A stretch of DNA of 64,000 bases from assembly GCA_027574665.1 (NCBI GenBank), contig CM050652.1, positions 4,382,589-4,446,588 on the forward strand, given 5' to 3'. The notes beneath the pieces were generated by a model. That model was not told the origin of the DNA. It did no database searches and worked only from the letters and a program-made list of their open reading frames with translations. Position 1 is the first letter of the stretch. Every line of letters starts with the position of its first letter. Positions 1 through 14,083 of this stretch are shown here, piece after piece. Origin of the DNA: Rhynochetos jubatus (Eukaryota; Chordata; Aves; Eurypygiformes; Rhynochetidae). The translations under genes were made by a program, and so were the position numbers.

Positions 1-162
1 AAAAATCACTGGTTTGATGTGCTACAAGATACCTGTTCAGATCTGTGGATCTGGTCCCTAAACAGTGGCGTTTAAGACTAAGGAAAACTAAGCTGGACAC
101 TCCCTGTGCTCCCCCCCCCCGTGCGATACTCCATTTTGGCTCTGTGCAATCAAGTACTTCAT

Positions 163-315
163 GAACAGGTTTCCCAGAGAAGTTGTGGAGTCTCCATCCT
201 TGGAGATATTCAAAAGCCATGTGGTCAGCAAGTTCCAGGTGGCCCTGTTTGAGCAGAATTGGACCAGATGACCCCCAGAGGCCCCTTCCAACCTCAACCA
301 GCCTGTGATTCTGTG
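163..315 (+). mobile_element. CR1 LINE 3' fragment, diverged subfamily
   Basis: Sense-oriented remnant of the CR1 3' end. It runs from the CAGGTTTCCCAGAGAAGTTG block through GGACCAGATGACC to CCTTCCAACCTCAACC and ends with TGTGATTCTGTG, the CR1 tail octamer. The wording (GTTGTGGAGTCTCCATCC, GAGATATTCAAAAGCC) matches a different subfamily from most copies here. 5'-truncated, as is normal for CR1; no intact frame. Confidence 0.85.
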
Positions 316-2156
316 AAAGCATGGGTGGGACAGATCCCATGTAATCCTAGATGTCCACAAGCATCGGTGTCTCCATGTGAGGCAGTTACCTGGGTTCCTA
401 AGAGAGGAATGGAGAGAAACTGGCACCATCAGATCATGAGCTGGACCCATTTCAGACCGTCCTATTAGCATGTGATGAACTCGTTTCTATCCCTGGAGAG
501 CAAAGAGGAATGCCTGGGGATGATCTGTTCCCATGGAGCACCTCTACTGCAGAGATCTATTTTTGATCAGATTCCCCAAGCCATTAAATTTCAAAAGGTC
601 CCCTGCATTGTATCAGATCTAAATGACTTATGCTGGGACTTCACATAACAGAGTCTATTGCGTGCGATGTTCTGCAGCCACCAGTAAACAGGTGGGAATT
701 TTCTACCCAGCTGCAAAGCCTGTAGCTTTGGCACACTGTCTTTCCTGAAATCACCTTGGGTTTGGCCCAAACATCTGTTCTCCAGGTCATATCCCCAGCA
801 TTTCCCACTACAGGACTGCTACTTGGCATGAATCCATAGCCATAAACAGTTAAGGAACGACACAACTCAGCTCCAGCAATGGCTCGCTCTAACAGCAGCA
901 GTTTAATTTAACACTAGAAGCAGCTGCAATGGATATGGAGAGTGTCTGCTTAATTTCCCAGTGGAAAAGATACTATAAGGTATCTGACAAATAAGGATGA
1001 AATACATCTTTTATAAAGGGCCACCTGCAACCTCTCCTCCAATCAAACATCAAATATAGTGTAATTGGGGTTCAGCAATACTGCACCTTGCTTCACTGGC
1101 ACAAGGGAGCTTTGCCCATGCCAGAGAATAATGCAACATATGGAAATCATTCACAGATGATACTAGGAAGTAATAAACTCCTTAATATCCTTAATCAATT
1201 GTGGTTAAGGAGAGAAGAAGAAATGAGATCCTGCTCAGTGGAAGAACTGCAGTGATGCTTTTAGTGGGATTTATGCTTTTGTGTTTCACTGCACAAGAAC
1301 AGATGCATGCATGATGCAGTGAAGATGGCAATTAACTGAACGAGGGCCAACTGAGAGGGGAGGGGAGATATTTTTGGATTTGAGATGCTTCTTTCCTCAT
1401 GTCAAACTCACATTTTCTAGAGATCAGAGGGAATATTTCCAGATCTCTCTCCTTTTGGAGGAAAAACTGTGCACACAAAATGTGTTCATAATCTGAGGAT
1501 CAGCATCACCATGAGGAAAAGGAACCAGAAGTTATAGCTGAAAGGTATGAACTTTATTTCATCTCCTGAAAGGCATCTCCTAGTCAAAAAGGCAGGTCCT
1601 GACCCTGTAAAGATCTCTTTATATAGCTGGTGGAGACCTGCAGATGAACATAGCTCAGCACACGTCAGGGTCTTCCTGCAGATTCCAAGAGTCACACAGA
1701 ATGCCAGCAGCAATGGCTGGAGTTCCTGTCTCTGCCCCCTGATGCCTCATATCCCACAGACCATACAGTAGGAAACAGGATTTTAAATAACACCCTTGAG
1801 TGACTTTCATTTTGGGTGCCTGTGCTGCCTGTTATTGCAGTGGATATCAAACCAGCCTGTTCACACAAGAGGAATTTCAGAAACCCTCTGAGTGCCATCC
1901 AACATTTCCTACACTTTCCTTTTAGAAGGGTGTGGATGAGGGGAGGAGGAGGAAAAGGAGGGGAATTTGAATAGGCGTTTAATTTCCCCTCTCTCGATAG
2001 TCCCCTACGCCGTCTGCAGCATCTCACAAAGGCAGTGGAGGGAGAGGGTGAGGAAAGGCAGGACCAGCAGTCTCTGATGGGACTGGTAGAATAACAGACT
2101 CCATGAAAATGAAGTGCCTCACAAAACTTCATGGAACAAACTTGATTTCAAAACAT
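316..2156. other. No gene seen
   Basis: Unique-looking sequence between two CR1 pieces. Open frames are short, overlap on both strands and lack splice-bounded coding structure. Nothing else recognised. Confidence 0.6.
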
Positions 2157-2514
2157 AGAAGGCTCTGGGGAGACCTTACAGCACCTTCCAGTACCTGAAG
2201 GGGCTACAAGCAAAATGGAGAGGGACCTTTTATAGAAGGGGATAGTGACAGGACAAGGGGTAATGGGTTTAAACTGAAAGCGGGGAGATTTAGGTTGGAT
2301 ATCAGGAAGAAATTCTTCCTGGAGAGGGTGGTGAGGCACTAGAACAGGTTGCCCAGAGAAGCTGTGGATGCCCCATCCCTGGAAGTGTTCAAGGCCAGGC
2401 TGGATGAAGCTTGGAGCAACTTGGTCTTGTGGAAGGTATCCCTGCCCCTGGCAGGGGGGTTGGAACTAGATGGTCTTTAAGGCCCCTTCCAACCCAAACC
2501 ACCCTATGATTCTA
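2157..2514 (+). mobile_element. CR1 LINE 3' fragment
   Basis: About 360 bases of the CR1 3' end in sense orientation. It covers the C-terminal end of the reverse-transcriptase frame (AGAAGGCTCTGGGGAGACC through AGAGGGTGGTGAGGCACT) and the 3' UTR with the GGTTGGAACTAGATGGTC block, ending CCTATGATTCTAG. 5'-truncated. Stops in the coding remnant are expected for an old copy. Confidence 0.95.
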
Positions 2515-3815
2515 GGAAAGTGACCCAGACTGTAAGGCTTGACCCAGGAGCTTTGGCATACATGTCTAACAGTAACAGTGGCTTGAAAAGACAGTGAAAT
2601 ACAGCTGGGTGGGCACCCCACATGTCCTGCCTGTCCAGGACCATCTGCTCTGAAAGTGGCTCTGAAAATGGAAAGCGGTTTAGCACCCAGGGACACTCCT
2701 TGACACATCTTAATTCGCTCATATAGAAGGAGCCAAACTCTCCCATCAAAAGAACAATCTTTCAGATATGACTGTTATTTTCAGTAAACAACGTGAATTT
2801 ATTTCCCCCTGGTGAGGCAAAATGTTGAAAGCAAAAATCCTTGTTATTTCTGTAAACTGGAAAAAGAAAAGAAGCAGAGCAGACCCACCAAATCTCTGTT
2901 GGGAATAAAATCCTCCAGTCTCTGTCCCCAAAGCTAGGTCCTAACCCCTTTTTTTCCCTCATCTTTAATGAACATTTGTCATGTGATCCTGGAACAAAAC
3001 AAACTTTCACTCTCACCTGTCGTACAACGATTTAGTTTGTAAATATTTTTTTTTGGTACTTTTTTGGGGGTCCAGATTATTATAAGCAACTTTTCAGTAT
3101 TGCTTTCTTATTTTCCTAGGGAGCTTTTGGTTAATGCAATTTCCTGTATCATTCCACTTCTGTTACACTGCCACACAAACTCAAAAGGAATGTTTTAAAA
3201 ATAAGTATTTCCATTGTACTTATTTGTTATTTTATAATACTGACTTCTCTTTTCAGGTTTTAGTTGCATTCTGACAAACACAGGCTAAACTTGAAGCCAC
3301 AGGACCTGGTTTTTCAAAGACTGCACACAAAATGTTTGAAAAGCTCTTTGAAATGTAATGAGGGAAATAAAATTATCTTGAACTGAGATGTAGCTACAGT
3401 ATCTCCTTTCCTTTGGCCTCTTGTTCGTTAGTCTAGCAGTTCCTGTATTTCTGTAAGGTTTTGGCACTGGTTCACAGACTTCTTGCTGTGGGGTTTTTTT
3501 TTTGTTTGTTGGATTTTGGTGCTTTTTTTTTAATGATCCAGGTGGATTTTGCTTCAAATACATTACCATTTTTTATCAGGATGCTTGTTAATGCACTGAA
3601 CTTCTTGCCAATGCCAGCATCTGCACCTATTTTTTATTTTCTTTCCGTTAAAAAAAAAAAAAAAGTCCCAAGGGGGATGGGCAGGACCATAATGGGACTT
3701 ACTAACCTCCTTCCTTCTGCAGACACAGGTACACGCCTATGGCTGACCTTGTTCAGCAGTAGAGGTATTTAATGGCTTTTTTTAATCCAGAAATTTGCTA
3801 AAGATATTTGGACCC

Positions 3816-3915
3816 AGAATCATGGAAATGTTGGGCTGGAAAAGCGTGTTTCGTTCATCCCTCTGCCTCCTGGCAGACTATGTCTACATCATCCTTGACA
3901 TATCTGTCTAGCCGT
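3816..3915 (-). mobile_element. Ancient CR1-like 3' end, weak
   Basis: The segment starts AGAATCATGG, continues GGGCTGGAAAAGCG and CCCTCTGCCTCCTGGCAG, then TCTACATCATCCTTGACA and TCTGTCTAG. This order resembles the antisense 3' end of an old amniote CR1 subfamily rather than the young avian type. Heavily diverged, and boundaries are approximate. Confidence 0.55.
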
Positions 3916-4828
3916 CTGTTGGGAATGAAGCTTCTTGTGTGCTCGGTGTTACCACATACTCCTCAAATACGTGGCAAAATTTGTCACAGAGGAGCCTCAG
4001 ACTTTAACTGGAGTCCATACTGGACATCCACACCTTACTGACTTTGGAGATGTTTTTTAGGAAACTACTTTTGATCTAGGATTGTTCCATGTTTCTCCAG
4101 AGCTTGCACTATTATTTAAGGAGAATTAGTGTTTTCTCCCCACTCTCCTGCAGCACAGGATCAGCAGATCGCAAAAAGATGCCTGACTACCAGATAACTT
4201 CACTTTAGGGACACCAACAGCATGAGCCCAGCTCTGGTCCACAGTCCCCAACTGCCCTCTCCATGCCCTGAAGTCCTCCCAGTATGTCTGCAGGAATCTC
4301 TACCCCCAGAAGCATCTGGCCCAGTTCACACTGTACATGAACACCACCATGGCCATTTCAGGTTATTCAGCCTTGCCCACACCCTTGCAGTTTTGTGTTT
4401 ATTCTTAAACACCTTAAAAGCAGAAATAATACTTTTGCACGGCAGAAGCTGGCAGACCTGCAGCTTCTGCCTTCATTCTCTGCTCCATCAGTCTTTGCTT
4501 CATGGCTTCACCAAAATGACCCCTTCTATTTAAATAAGGAAGCTCTGGCTCCAGCTAGGATGAAAGCCCTCTTACCACCTACAGTGTGTCCTACTAGTGT
4601 CCTGTTCTCAATATCAGAGCCTCAGGGGAGTTCCCAAGAGGCCATCCACCCCTCTCATATCTTTCCACCTCACCATTCCGCTCACACCATCTCTCTCGTC
4701 ATTTGTCCTCCAGTTTCTTTCTGTACTTCTGCCTTTCATAATTACACCTGACAGGGTGGATATAGGACACACAGTGGATGGAAGAATGTAATACAAAACA
4801 CAGTCAAAATTAATTTTAGCCCAAAGGA

Positions 4829-4980
4829 TTGGGGTTTTTTTTTGGTGGTTTGGTTTTTTGAGTTTTTTTTGGTTTGGTTTTTTTTTTTTTTTGGTGGTGT
4901 GTTGCAGTCTGGTTCTTTCTGTTTGTTCTGGGGTTTTTTGTTTTTGTTTTCATTTGGGTGGGATTTTTTTTTCTTTTCAT
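4829..4980. repeat. T/G-rich low-complexity tract
   Basis: About 150 bases made almost wholly of T and G on the plus strand (runs of T up to about 15, separated by GG and GGTGG). Open frames here (Phe-rich on one strand, Lys/Pro/Asn-rich on the other) are compositional artefacts. Confidence 0.85.
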
Positions 4981-7875
4981 ATCACCTCCTGGCTGCTTAA
5001 GCAAACCTTCCTGGGTTCACCTTCACACTTTGTGAAGGGCTAAGTCATGATCATGCAGACAATATCTGCCTCTCTCCTCCCCAAAAGTCACACTGTTTTC
5101 CCTACTAACTACTCCTGGCTCATGCTATTTCCTGGGCTCAGGAGGTAGCACAGAGCTTCACACAAATCAAACAAATATTCCATCTATCCTACGCTAGCTA
5201 TCTTGGTACTTCTGGGGCTCACGATCCCCAGAAACCATGGGGTTCACCTTAGCATCACTCTCCTAGCTCAGTTAAGCAACACAGGGTGCAACGAAGATGC
5301 CTGTCCCTCCTGCACACACCACTGGACACAGAAAAGCTTGGTTACACACTCAGATATCCAGGTGCAATAGTACAGGCAGCCCTGGTGCAATCACAAAATC
5401 CCTAACAGGGACTAGCCCAAAAGCTGTGTCACCTCCGTACGATGGTACAAGTTACAGCCACAGCAGCATCTGCAAAGATGCCACAGATGATTGTTTAGTT
5501 TAGACAAAGAAAGACCCTTTCACTATGATCAGAAAAGGAAGAATTGACCAAAGAAATCAAGGCAGGGCTTTGCTCTAGAGATGACAAAGGTTGTAAACAG
5601 TTACCACCCTTTCCTCACCCCTCCCAAAAGAAAGGAAGTCCCTTTTTCTGGGGTGACAGAATAGGTGTTGTCTAATGTAGAACCACAGAGCCTGATTCTT
5701 CAGAGGGTCTGTGCAAGGTGGGTGCTGTAACATGAGAAGGAAAATTGATGGCTACTAGGATTTCAGCAAGCACATATGGCATTCCCTGAAAGGACTGAAT
5801 CCAGAGGCTCACATCAGTACCTTGGTCCAAAACTCATTCAATAAACAGCACATCCTGCTTGTCTACCCCACCACTGCCCTCTGCTCACTCATCTACCACC
5901 ATGGTCTCCCTCTCTGTGATTAGCAAGAGAGGTCCATGAGCAGATGGGGCTGCAGTTGGTGATGCTTCTACTGCTGAGGTCCTCTGCCCAAACGGGCCCA
6001 CAGTCCCCAGAAGACAGTCTGTGGCCACTTCTCCCATGGAGATATGGGTCCATCTATTGACCCTGACACACTGGAGGTCCCCTTCCCTCTCCTCTTCGCC
6101 CAGACAAACCAATATACATCTGGGATTCCTGACACCTGACTTTTGAAATTCACTCTACTACGTACTCCATATACACCTGCATATGGACTATTCACCCCAG
6201 GCTCCCTTCATAAACGGCAGAAAGAAAGAGACCTGCTGGGTCTGCAGTTTCCATTATCCCCATAGAGCTGGCTAAAATGGTCAAAGGCCTGGTGACCTCA
6301 GATGCCTCTTTCTCCCCACAGCCGACAGAGACCAGGCAGCTAGTTCAGGCGGAGATATCTGTCTGTCATTTAGGCTTCTGAGACAAGACGGCATGGCTCC
6401 CAACTGTGGTGTCTCTCCTGCCAGCAGTTAAGCAAATTCAGACTTCAGCTTATGGGTCTCTGTCTGCATCGAGACCCAAATGTACTAACACATGTATTGC
6501 AGAGAGATGAGTAAGCTGAGGACACAATGATAGCTTTGCCTAAGCGAAACAGGTTCCAAACCAAAACTCACTGAAACCTTTATTTAACTTTCTATAGGGT
6601 TTGAATCTGGTCTATAAATAAGGCAGAAGGACAGTGTTAGTAACTATGAACCGGAAAAACTGACATAAGCTGTATAACTGAATTTTCTCATTATGAGATT
6701 TGGTAAAAGCACCATCCTTTCCAATTTCACTACCAAATACATTGCAGAGACCACCCTGGCTTTGATGGCAGGGCACAAGGAGACAGAAAGCTATTTTCAA
6801 GAGACTTTATCTAAGTTGCTCAAATGTTTTAACAACAATGTCCATAGTTGCCCTGACAAACAACCTTCCCTTGTACAAGGGAGAGGAGGGGACAGAGGAG
6901 CTGAAAACGAAAGCTGGAGGATGCATGTTCTTTACTATTTCACCAACGTTATAAACCAAAACATAAATAGCAAGTGTTACGGCAAGGGTGAGAGGGGAAA
7001 ACCTGGGTAAATTCAGCTCTCAGCATGCACACAGTCCTTCAAGACAAAGAACAGTGACTCCCACATCAGCATTTGTCTCTCTGGTTTCCATGGATAAGTA
7101 GGGTACGACCTTGTCTAAATCCAATTCACAAGCCAGAACAAATCTCTATAAGCCTCAGCTGCTCTTTCTGTTCCCAACATATCAGGCCCAAAATGCCTCC
7201 TCTTTCGCTCAGCCTGGTTCTTCCCCCACCGCAGCTATTCCTGGCTTGTGCTGCTGATTTACATCAGAATAGGAGCAGGCTCACCAGCATAGAAACTCCA
7301 TAGCAAAATCAAATGACCACATCAAAAACTTGCTCAGAAGAAAAGGTTTGAATCCAAGTGAAAAATTAATCATATGCAAGTGTAGTTTTGAAACAAAATA
7401 GAAGTTTCTGCTCCCAACACACTTGCAGAAGTCTGGAGCGAGGTTCATGGGGATTTACGACTCCAGATGACCCCAAAGCTTGGTCCCTTCATTAATGTGT
7501 TAGCTGTCCTGTTGCTGGCTGTGGAATCCCTCAGTATCCCTGTAGGTTTCTATCTACAAGCTCATTACAAGACCAAGCTGAATTAGTACTTCCCTTGTGC
7601 CAAGGCAAAGCTGCAACAAGCCTCCATGTTTCAGGAGTTACTCCAGCCTTACACATGTGTTTGCAGATAATCCTGATGTCACTAGCATTTCTCTCTCTCT
7701 CTCACGTTTTTTTTAATTAAAAAATAAAATTAAGGCCACATACCTGGGCAGTTTATTGAGGCTACAGGTTAAGTTTGGCCGCTCAGACAGACATTTAGCT
7801 CACAGTGAGGCTACTGCTGCTTTGTGCTTGGTCCCAAGGTCAGAAACAGGTCCACAGTGTTGAGTTTCTGCACCA

Positions 7876-8014
7876 ATAATAGAATGGTTTGGACTGGAAG
7901 GGACCTTCAAGATCATCTAGTTCCAACTCCCTGCCATGGGCAGGGACACCCTCCACTAGACCAGGTTGCTCCAAGCCTCATCCAGCCTGGCCTTGAAAAC
8001 ATCCAGGGATGGGG
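7876..8014 (-). mobile_element. CR1 LINE 3' fragment, antisense
   Basis: Begins ATAGAATGGTTTGGACTGG, contains GGACCTTCAAGATCATCTAG and CCATGGGCAGGGACACCC, and ends at ATCCAGGGATGGGG. This is the reverse complement of the CR1 3' UTR and the end of its reading frame. Short and 5'-truncated. Confidence 0.93.
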
Positions 8015-11000
8015 GACAGAATGAGGACAGAAAGGGGCAAAGTACACACCTAGCAAACCCAAGAGAACCTTACTGTCAGTCCAAAGTTATAAGTACATTT
8101 GTTAGAGGAGTTCTTCTCGCACAAATCGCCAGAATAACTTCACAAAATAACACGTCAGCCAAAGCCCTACAGCCAATCTGCTTTGAGAACACATCCTCTT
8201 TCACCCTTGATCCCTGCATCCCCGAGATGAGCTAGATGTGGTGCAACAGCCCTTCTGCTTATTGGGATGGACCCAGTTTCTGCTTTTCCAGCAAACGTGG
8301 TGCAATGGCATATGAGGGAGGAATTGCACTTCCTGGCCTGGTGGGGGATGGCTGCTCTGCAATGAAACATCCAGATGTGAGGACAGAAGGGGAATCTGTG
8401 TTTGACTTAGACCTACTGTTTGGGTTATAAGTCGCCTGCTGTACTGTTACTGGACCTTTCAAATGCCTCATACTTATCAAGGGAAGAAAGTGAGGAGTTC
8501 AGAGGAGTCTATGACCTCATAGGTGATTTCGTAGGGCTGTGATTTAGTCTACAACCCTTGTCCCAGTCATAGCAGTGAGGGGCAGATCCATGCTGGTGAC
8601 CAGGGAGAGCCATTTCTTCTCACCTTCTCTGCTGAGGTCCCAAACCTGATACATGCAACACGCAAGGACAATTCATTACGTTCATGACCCCTTTCTGGCT
8701 ACATCCCTTCCTGAGGGCAAGGGTGTATCTCCTTTTTCCCCTGTGACCGGCACGTATGCTATAAGTGATTCTAGGTCATGAAGATCCTACTAAGCCCAAA
8801 TTAGGCATTTTGATTTTGTGAAGTGATGTCAATACTGTTGGGATCAGCAGTGCATGGGCACACGTCCCACACCGAGTAGGCCAAGATACTTTCTCTGGTC
8901 CCAAGAGCAAAAGCATATCAATCCCTTAGGAATATCTCCCTTTCTTGAGAGACCCTCATCCATCCTGCCTACAGGGAGCAGTCCCTGTCATACACTACAG
9001 GTCAAAGTGTGCCTGCCAGAGCGCTGCTTAAACAGGCCACAACCATACGTGGGACCGTGCTGACACTTAAATAGTCTTGCTGATGGCAGCACAATGCTCA
9101 GCGCTGTTATTTTATTAGCATGGCCAGTAGCTCCGGACACACAATAAAGAACGGGACACTCTTGCTTTCAGAAGCACATTCAGTGGCTCACACCAGCTAT
9201 CAGGTGGAGCTGTGCATCCTGCTCAGCAGGAAAGAGTGGGCAGCACATCCCAATCCGTGGCTTAACACCAAAGATGTGCGAGCAAGGAAAATAAATATCA
9301 CTGTGGGAACGCGACCAGTCATTGTTGCTTTAGTTTGGGTTGGGATTTGTTTTGGGCTACATCAGATGAACATTTGGGTTCACTAAGTTGTCCTGGATCC
9401 CTTGAGACTTCACCTTCCACCCTGAAAGTAAAACAGTGGCTTCATATTGCACATAAGGTGGGAGTTTGAGGAAAAGGCATACTTATTGCAGAGTCCTAGT
9501 GAGTCTGTGTTCATTCTGGGGCTACATGGCATTCTTTCCATAAAGACGTGACAGGCAGAAAGGTCTTATGCCTTGGATGTCCCTCAACAGGAGGTAATTA
9601 GCTCAGTCTGTCCCAGGCACATTTTCTGAAGGCATCTTTCTCTTTCTTGCAAGGAATAATGATGCTTTTGTCTTAGGAGTTCTGGTGAGGTTCCTCATGC
9701 CCAGGAATGAGACTAATGAAGCCAGGAAAGAGCCAAAGCATCAAGAAAACTGAAGAGCATTTCCGTACAATGTGTTAGACCTAAACACAGGTGAATCTCT
9801 TGCTGAAATCTTTACACTTTGCAGTTAGGGAGGAATGTACTAGCTGCCCCCAGCCCCACACCCACCTCTCACCATATACCTATTTATCTTCTACCCACCT
9901 CATTGTAACCAGCACCTTATTTTCAGGCTGTCTGTCTACACAGGGGTTTTCCTGCCCCAGATTGCTGTCATGATGAGTCTGAGGGCTACCCTACCTCCTC
10001 CACCTGGTGAACCACTTCTGCAGGTATGCTCACATCTTCTCCTATATTACCCCCAGTGCCTGGAATGACCTTTTCAAACCAGTTTCAAAGGTTATTTTCC
10101 TGTCTTTTTAAATGATAAAAACCTCCATGACCAGCAGGTGTTAAGCTGCTGTTTTCTGTTGCCATAGAAAATTCTGTCAAACATATTTGATACAGAACTA
10201 CTTGTTCAACTAAAACAAAATAAGTACTTTCTGAATAAAGGTTGTGTTGTTGCTCTAGGAATCAGAGGTGCAAAGTCTGAAGTTTTTGATTCAGCCAACC
10301 CACGTTAATGCCTCATGAAACTGTAGATAAGGTTCCCCCATATCCTCATTCTTTCTGTCAACCAAATTTATCCACAGGACCACATCTTCCATGAACACTA
10401 TTGTCAGGGACGCTGGGGAAGGAACCAACATATTTCTGCACCACATAAAGAAGTCATGGTCCATCTTGGAAGCTCCAAGAAATTAACTGAATGGAAAAGC
10501 GTGTACCATCTCTAACTAAATTCCTATGACACATAAGAACAGCACTCAGAATCAAAACATTTACGTTAAGGACCAAAATATTTCCACTAGAGAACTAAAA
10601 AAAAACCTGCTGAAAAAATCCTGGGTTTTGGAAAGGAAAACACTTTTTTTTTCTCTTGTCCTCTAAACCCAACTGAATCTGTAAGCTCAAAGCTTCCAGC
10701 TTAGACCCTGTTCTTCCACCACCTTACCTGGGAGCATATCACTACGCCCATGAAGAGCTGTCATCTTGCAACACACAAGGTTACAAGATTTCCTCCTTCC
10801 TTCCATCTCCTTCTTTCACCATTTCTACTTCCATATGCACCATGCTTTTGCTACCTTTGCTATAAATCATTCCTACATGCATTGAAAACTCCTTAGGATC
10901 AACTTTTTTATGCGTTCATGCACTATCCCATCCTTAGCTCCTGGGTCAGGGCAGTAGTAATTATGGAGACAGTTCTCCTACTGTCATGTTTGCTGATAAT

Positions 11001-14000
11001 TATAATCTGCTAAGTACAGAAAGGTTTTTATTGCCACTGTAGAATTGCTTTTCATATCATGGAAGACGTTCCAATCACCTCCTGTAGGCACCTCCCTTTG
11101 ATGTCTCATCAAATTATTTCCTCTAACTGTTCATGGTCTGGCAACCCTGGATGAAAACTGAATTTTTCAGCACCGTAGGTGATGTGTCTATTCTAGGAGA
11201 TTATTTCAATTCAGTAACACTTTGGTAAACTAATATGTACTTGTCATGAAGAAAATAAAAAGACACTTGTAATTGTCTTTTCTGGTTTTCTAGTTTGCAA
11301 TTAGTGGGAATGAGACGTGGAGCTTTTTTCTTTTTCTAAACTCAGGTATTCAGCAGGAATTACTCATGAGATACAAATGAAAAAAAAAAAAAAAATCCAT
11401 GAGAGTTTCTCCATAAAGTCTCTCCTGCCCGTAGAGAAGTGGCATCATCTCCTGATCTGGCCTTGGGTGACAGAATGGGGCAGAATAATCTTTTCTGCCA
11501 TTTAATTTGAGGTCTACATACTTCACTGGTAACACTGCTCAGTGAAGGGCATAGCCTGGTTTATTGATATCCTGAGGTTTTTCACATTGTTCTGCTAGAT
11601 GAGATGCCTCTTTGTGTCTGCACGCAGCTCCCAGGTGGTTCAGAGCTACTTTCTCCATAATCTTTATAAAACAGGGGTAAAACCTCCACTCTTTGCAGTC
11701 AGGTCCAGATTGATATGCAGGTCAGATCCTTGACAGCTTAGTGACAGATCGACAGTCAAACACTTGCAGGTTCAAACACCTGGCCATGCAGAAAAAGCAC
11801 TGCAGAGGACACAGCCCAAAGGGCTCATGTGATGAGCTGTACCCACCAGCCCTTCTCTCACCCTTGACCTTGCAGGGCGAGGACGCTCTAAACTGGTCTC
11901 AGCGTTTAGACTCCCCTCCCTGAAGAAATGGCAAGTTCAGCAGACATAACAGAAGTCACAGGGGCAAGAGAATCAGACTGAGTACAATACATAGATGGCC
12001 ACAAGATTCATAATGTCCCTGTTCTCACTCATTTATCAACTGGAATTTTTTTTTGCCTTTTAGGGTTGGTATTTCCTTTGTGTATGATCTTACTATATTG
12101 TTGTATTTTCTGGAGATAAGGTGGGCATGTGTATTTGATGACAATAAAGAAAAGGAGATACAAGTCTTTTGAATGAATGTCAAGCAAATTAGAAGACATA
12201 ATAAAGGCAGCTAATTATTGAGAAGCAAGCCAGCTAATTAACAGGTCGAAAACAATGTGGAAATGACCGTTCACTAAAATGAGAAAAAAAAGCTTATAAT
12301 CTGTAAATCTCAGGGCTCTTTACGGCTCAGACAAACATCAAGAATTTCACTCTAGAGGTAATTGAACCCTGCATCCGTACCACACACACACCACCATGGT
12401 GAGAGAGACAAGGTACAGCTACGTGAAAGCTGAACCATTTTCTTTTCTTCCTGCCCTGGGTACATCCTATATAACCGTATGCTTCTTCCATTCAGCATTT
12501 CTGCCCGAAAGGACTAAACACAGAATTTACACATAGGCGAAACTAAAAATATCCTAAAATGAGATGGCACAATTCTGCCCCAGCAAGCTGCTCCAAAGCA
12601 AGTGTTGCTACAAGGTACAGTACAGATTTATCCACTGCTAAAATAGCTGTGCGTAATTCGAAAAGCAACCTGGGTTTGTTCCACACAGAGCATCCAAGTT
12701 AAAAAACGTTATCTCTACTGCTGGATGTGATCTGGTTGGTGGTGACAAATAAAAAGATCTACAGTGGGTCTGACAAATCACAAAATTAACATGAACAAGC
12801 AACAACCCACAAAGCACTTTGCAATTGGCTACGGAGAAGAGTTTGCCGTTTACGCTGCTTTTGCCAATGTTTTCCTTCCAGCCAGGCCTACAACCAGGAG
12901 TTGGATGCTCTGGTTAGGATGCAAGTACAGGCAAACAGAGAACAACACGATGGAGTGGAAACAAACTGTGACAGCGAGCTTGCAGGCTAACACAGAATGC
13001 CTTTTGATGTCAGTCACAAACACGATCTGGTGAACACTTCTATGTGAGAATGGGCAGATGGCACGTGAGTAAGCCCGCAAGTGAACTGTGTGTGCACACT
13101 AGCTGTACACACCTGTGTAGGATCAAGGCTCTAGTTAGTCCTACAGACAATTTCACACATACAGGTTTTTACTCATACTACTGTATTGACTTTCTTTTCC
13201 TTTCCTATGCTGAGAACGAGTTTTTTTGAAGCTTAGGTAAAAGAACAACATTCTGCTTACACAAACCTCAACACAAATGGGAAGCAACAGCAGAATTTGC
13301 AGGCAAATGTTTTAACTTAGATCCCAACAAACATACATAAAAACCCAAGAACTGCTCCTATAGAGCAGCCCTCCTGACAAAGCCCTGCAAGGTGGTTAAC
13401 ACTTCACCCCCTTCCTAGGTTGCTGCAGAGACATTTGCAATTTAACCCAGAAAACAAGAGAAGAAACCAAAAAGTTGCCATCAGAAGTTAAATTCACCGT
13501 ATCACCTTCTCCAGAACAAAGTGGGAGGATATACAGAGACTAACCTGGAAAAGATCCCAAGGAGGAAATATAAAAACTTGTCATGCTGGGAAACTAAGCT
13601 TCTGAGGCTCTTCTCTCCATCCCTCCTTCCTCATCTCTCTAAGCCTTTCCTTTGAGGCCCTCCATCTCTGACGTGACAGTGAGGCATACAGTGCATACGC
13701 AAGAGGCTCTGCGAATCAACTGAGTGACTTTCTTTGAAAGGAAACGTACTTGAGGCAGCAAAAAAACCCGTAGTTAGCTCCACCCTGGCAGTGCAATAAC
13801 CTTGGTGTGAAAAAAATTGAAAAATTTTACCCAGTGTAGCAGTGTGACTGCAAAAAGAGCCTGGGCATGGGGGAATTGTTGAGTTGCAGGGTGGAAGTTC
13901 AGGATAGGGACCTGAATCCTAGATCGCAGTTTGAAAAAAATCCTAAAGGACATGAAGAAGTGGGGAGAAAGTCTCAGTTCTGCATCGCCTATGCCAGTGC

Positions 14001-14083
14001 AACTGTGACAGCATCTCAAAGCAGGGAGTCTTTGAACTCAGAAACCTCTGTGCAGGCTGAGCATTACTTGCTTCGTTCATCCT
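8015..14083. other. No gene seen
   Basis: Unique-looking DNA. A stretch near 12.18-12.30 kb rich in CTAATTA and TAATTA words may be regulatory. A strong acceptor at 12882 is followed by a peptide-like frame (AYNQELDALVRMQ) but no good donor. Confidence 0.5.

Larger units (their letters stand above)
2515..7875. other. No gene seen; scattered low complexity
   Basis: Apart from the weak CR1 remnant near 3.8 kb and the T/G tract at 4.8-5.0 kb, there are only homopolymer runs and short frames. The minus-strand frames around 5.9-6.2 kb lie in a stretch with a loose resemblance to 18.0-18.2 kb but are not recognised. Confidence 0.5.

Noticed and set aside
4816-5043. Lys/Pro/Asn-rich and Phe-rich frames on opposite strands
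   Set aside because: They are translations of the T/G low-complexity tract.
12883-12990. Possible exon reading QAYNQELDALVRMQVQ after a strong acceptor
   Set aside because: No acceptable donor before the stop codon, and no partner exon in a matching phase was found.
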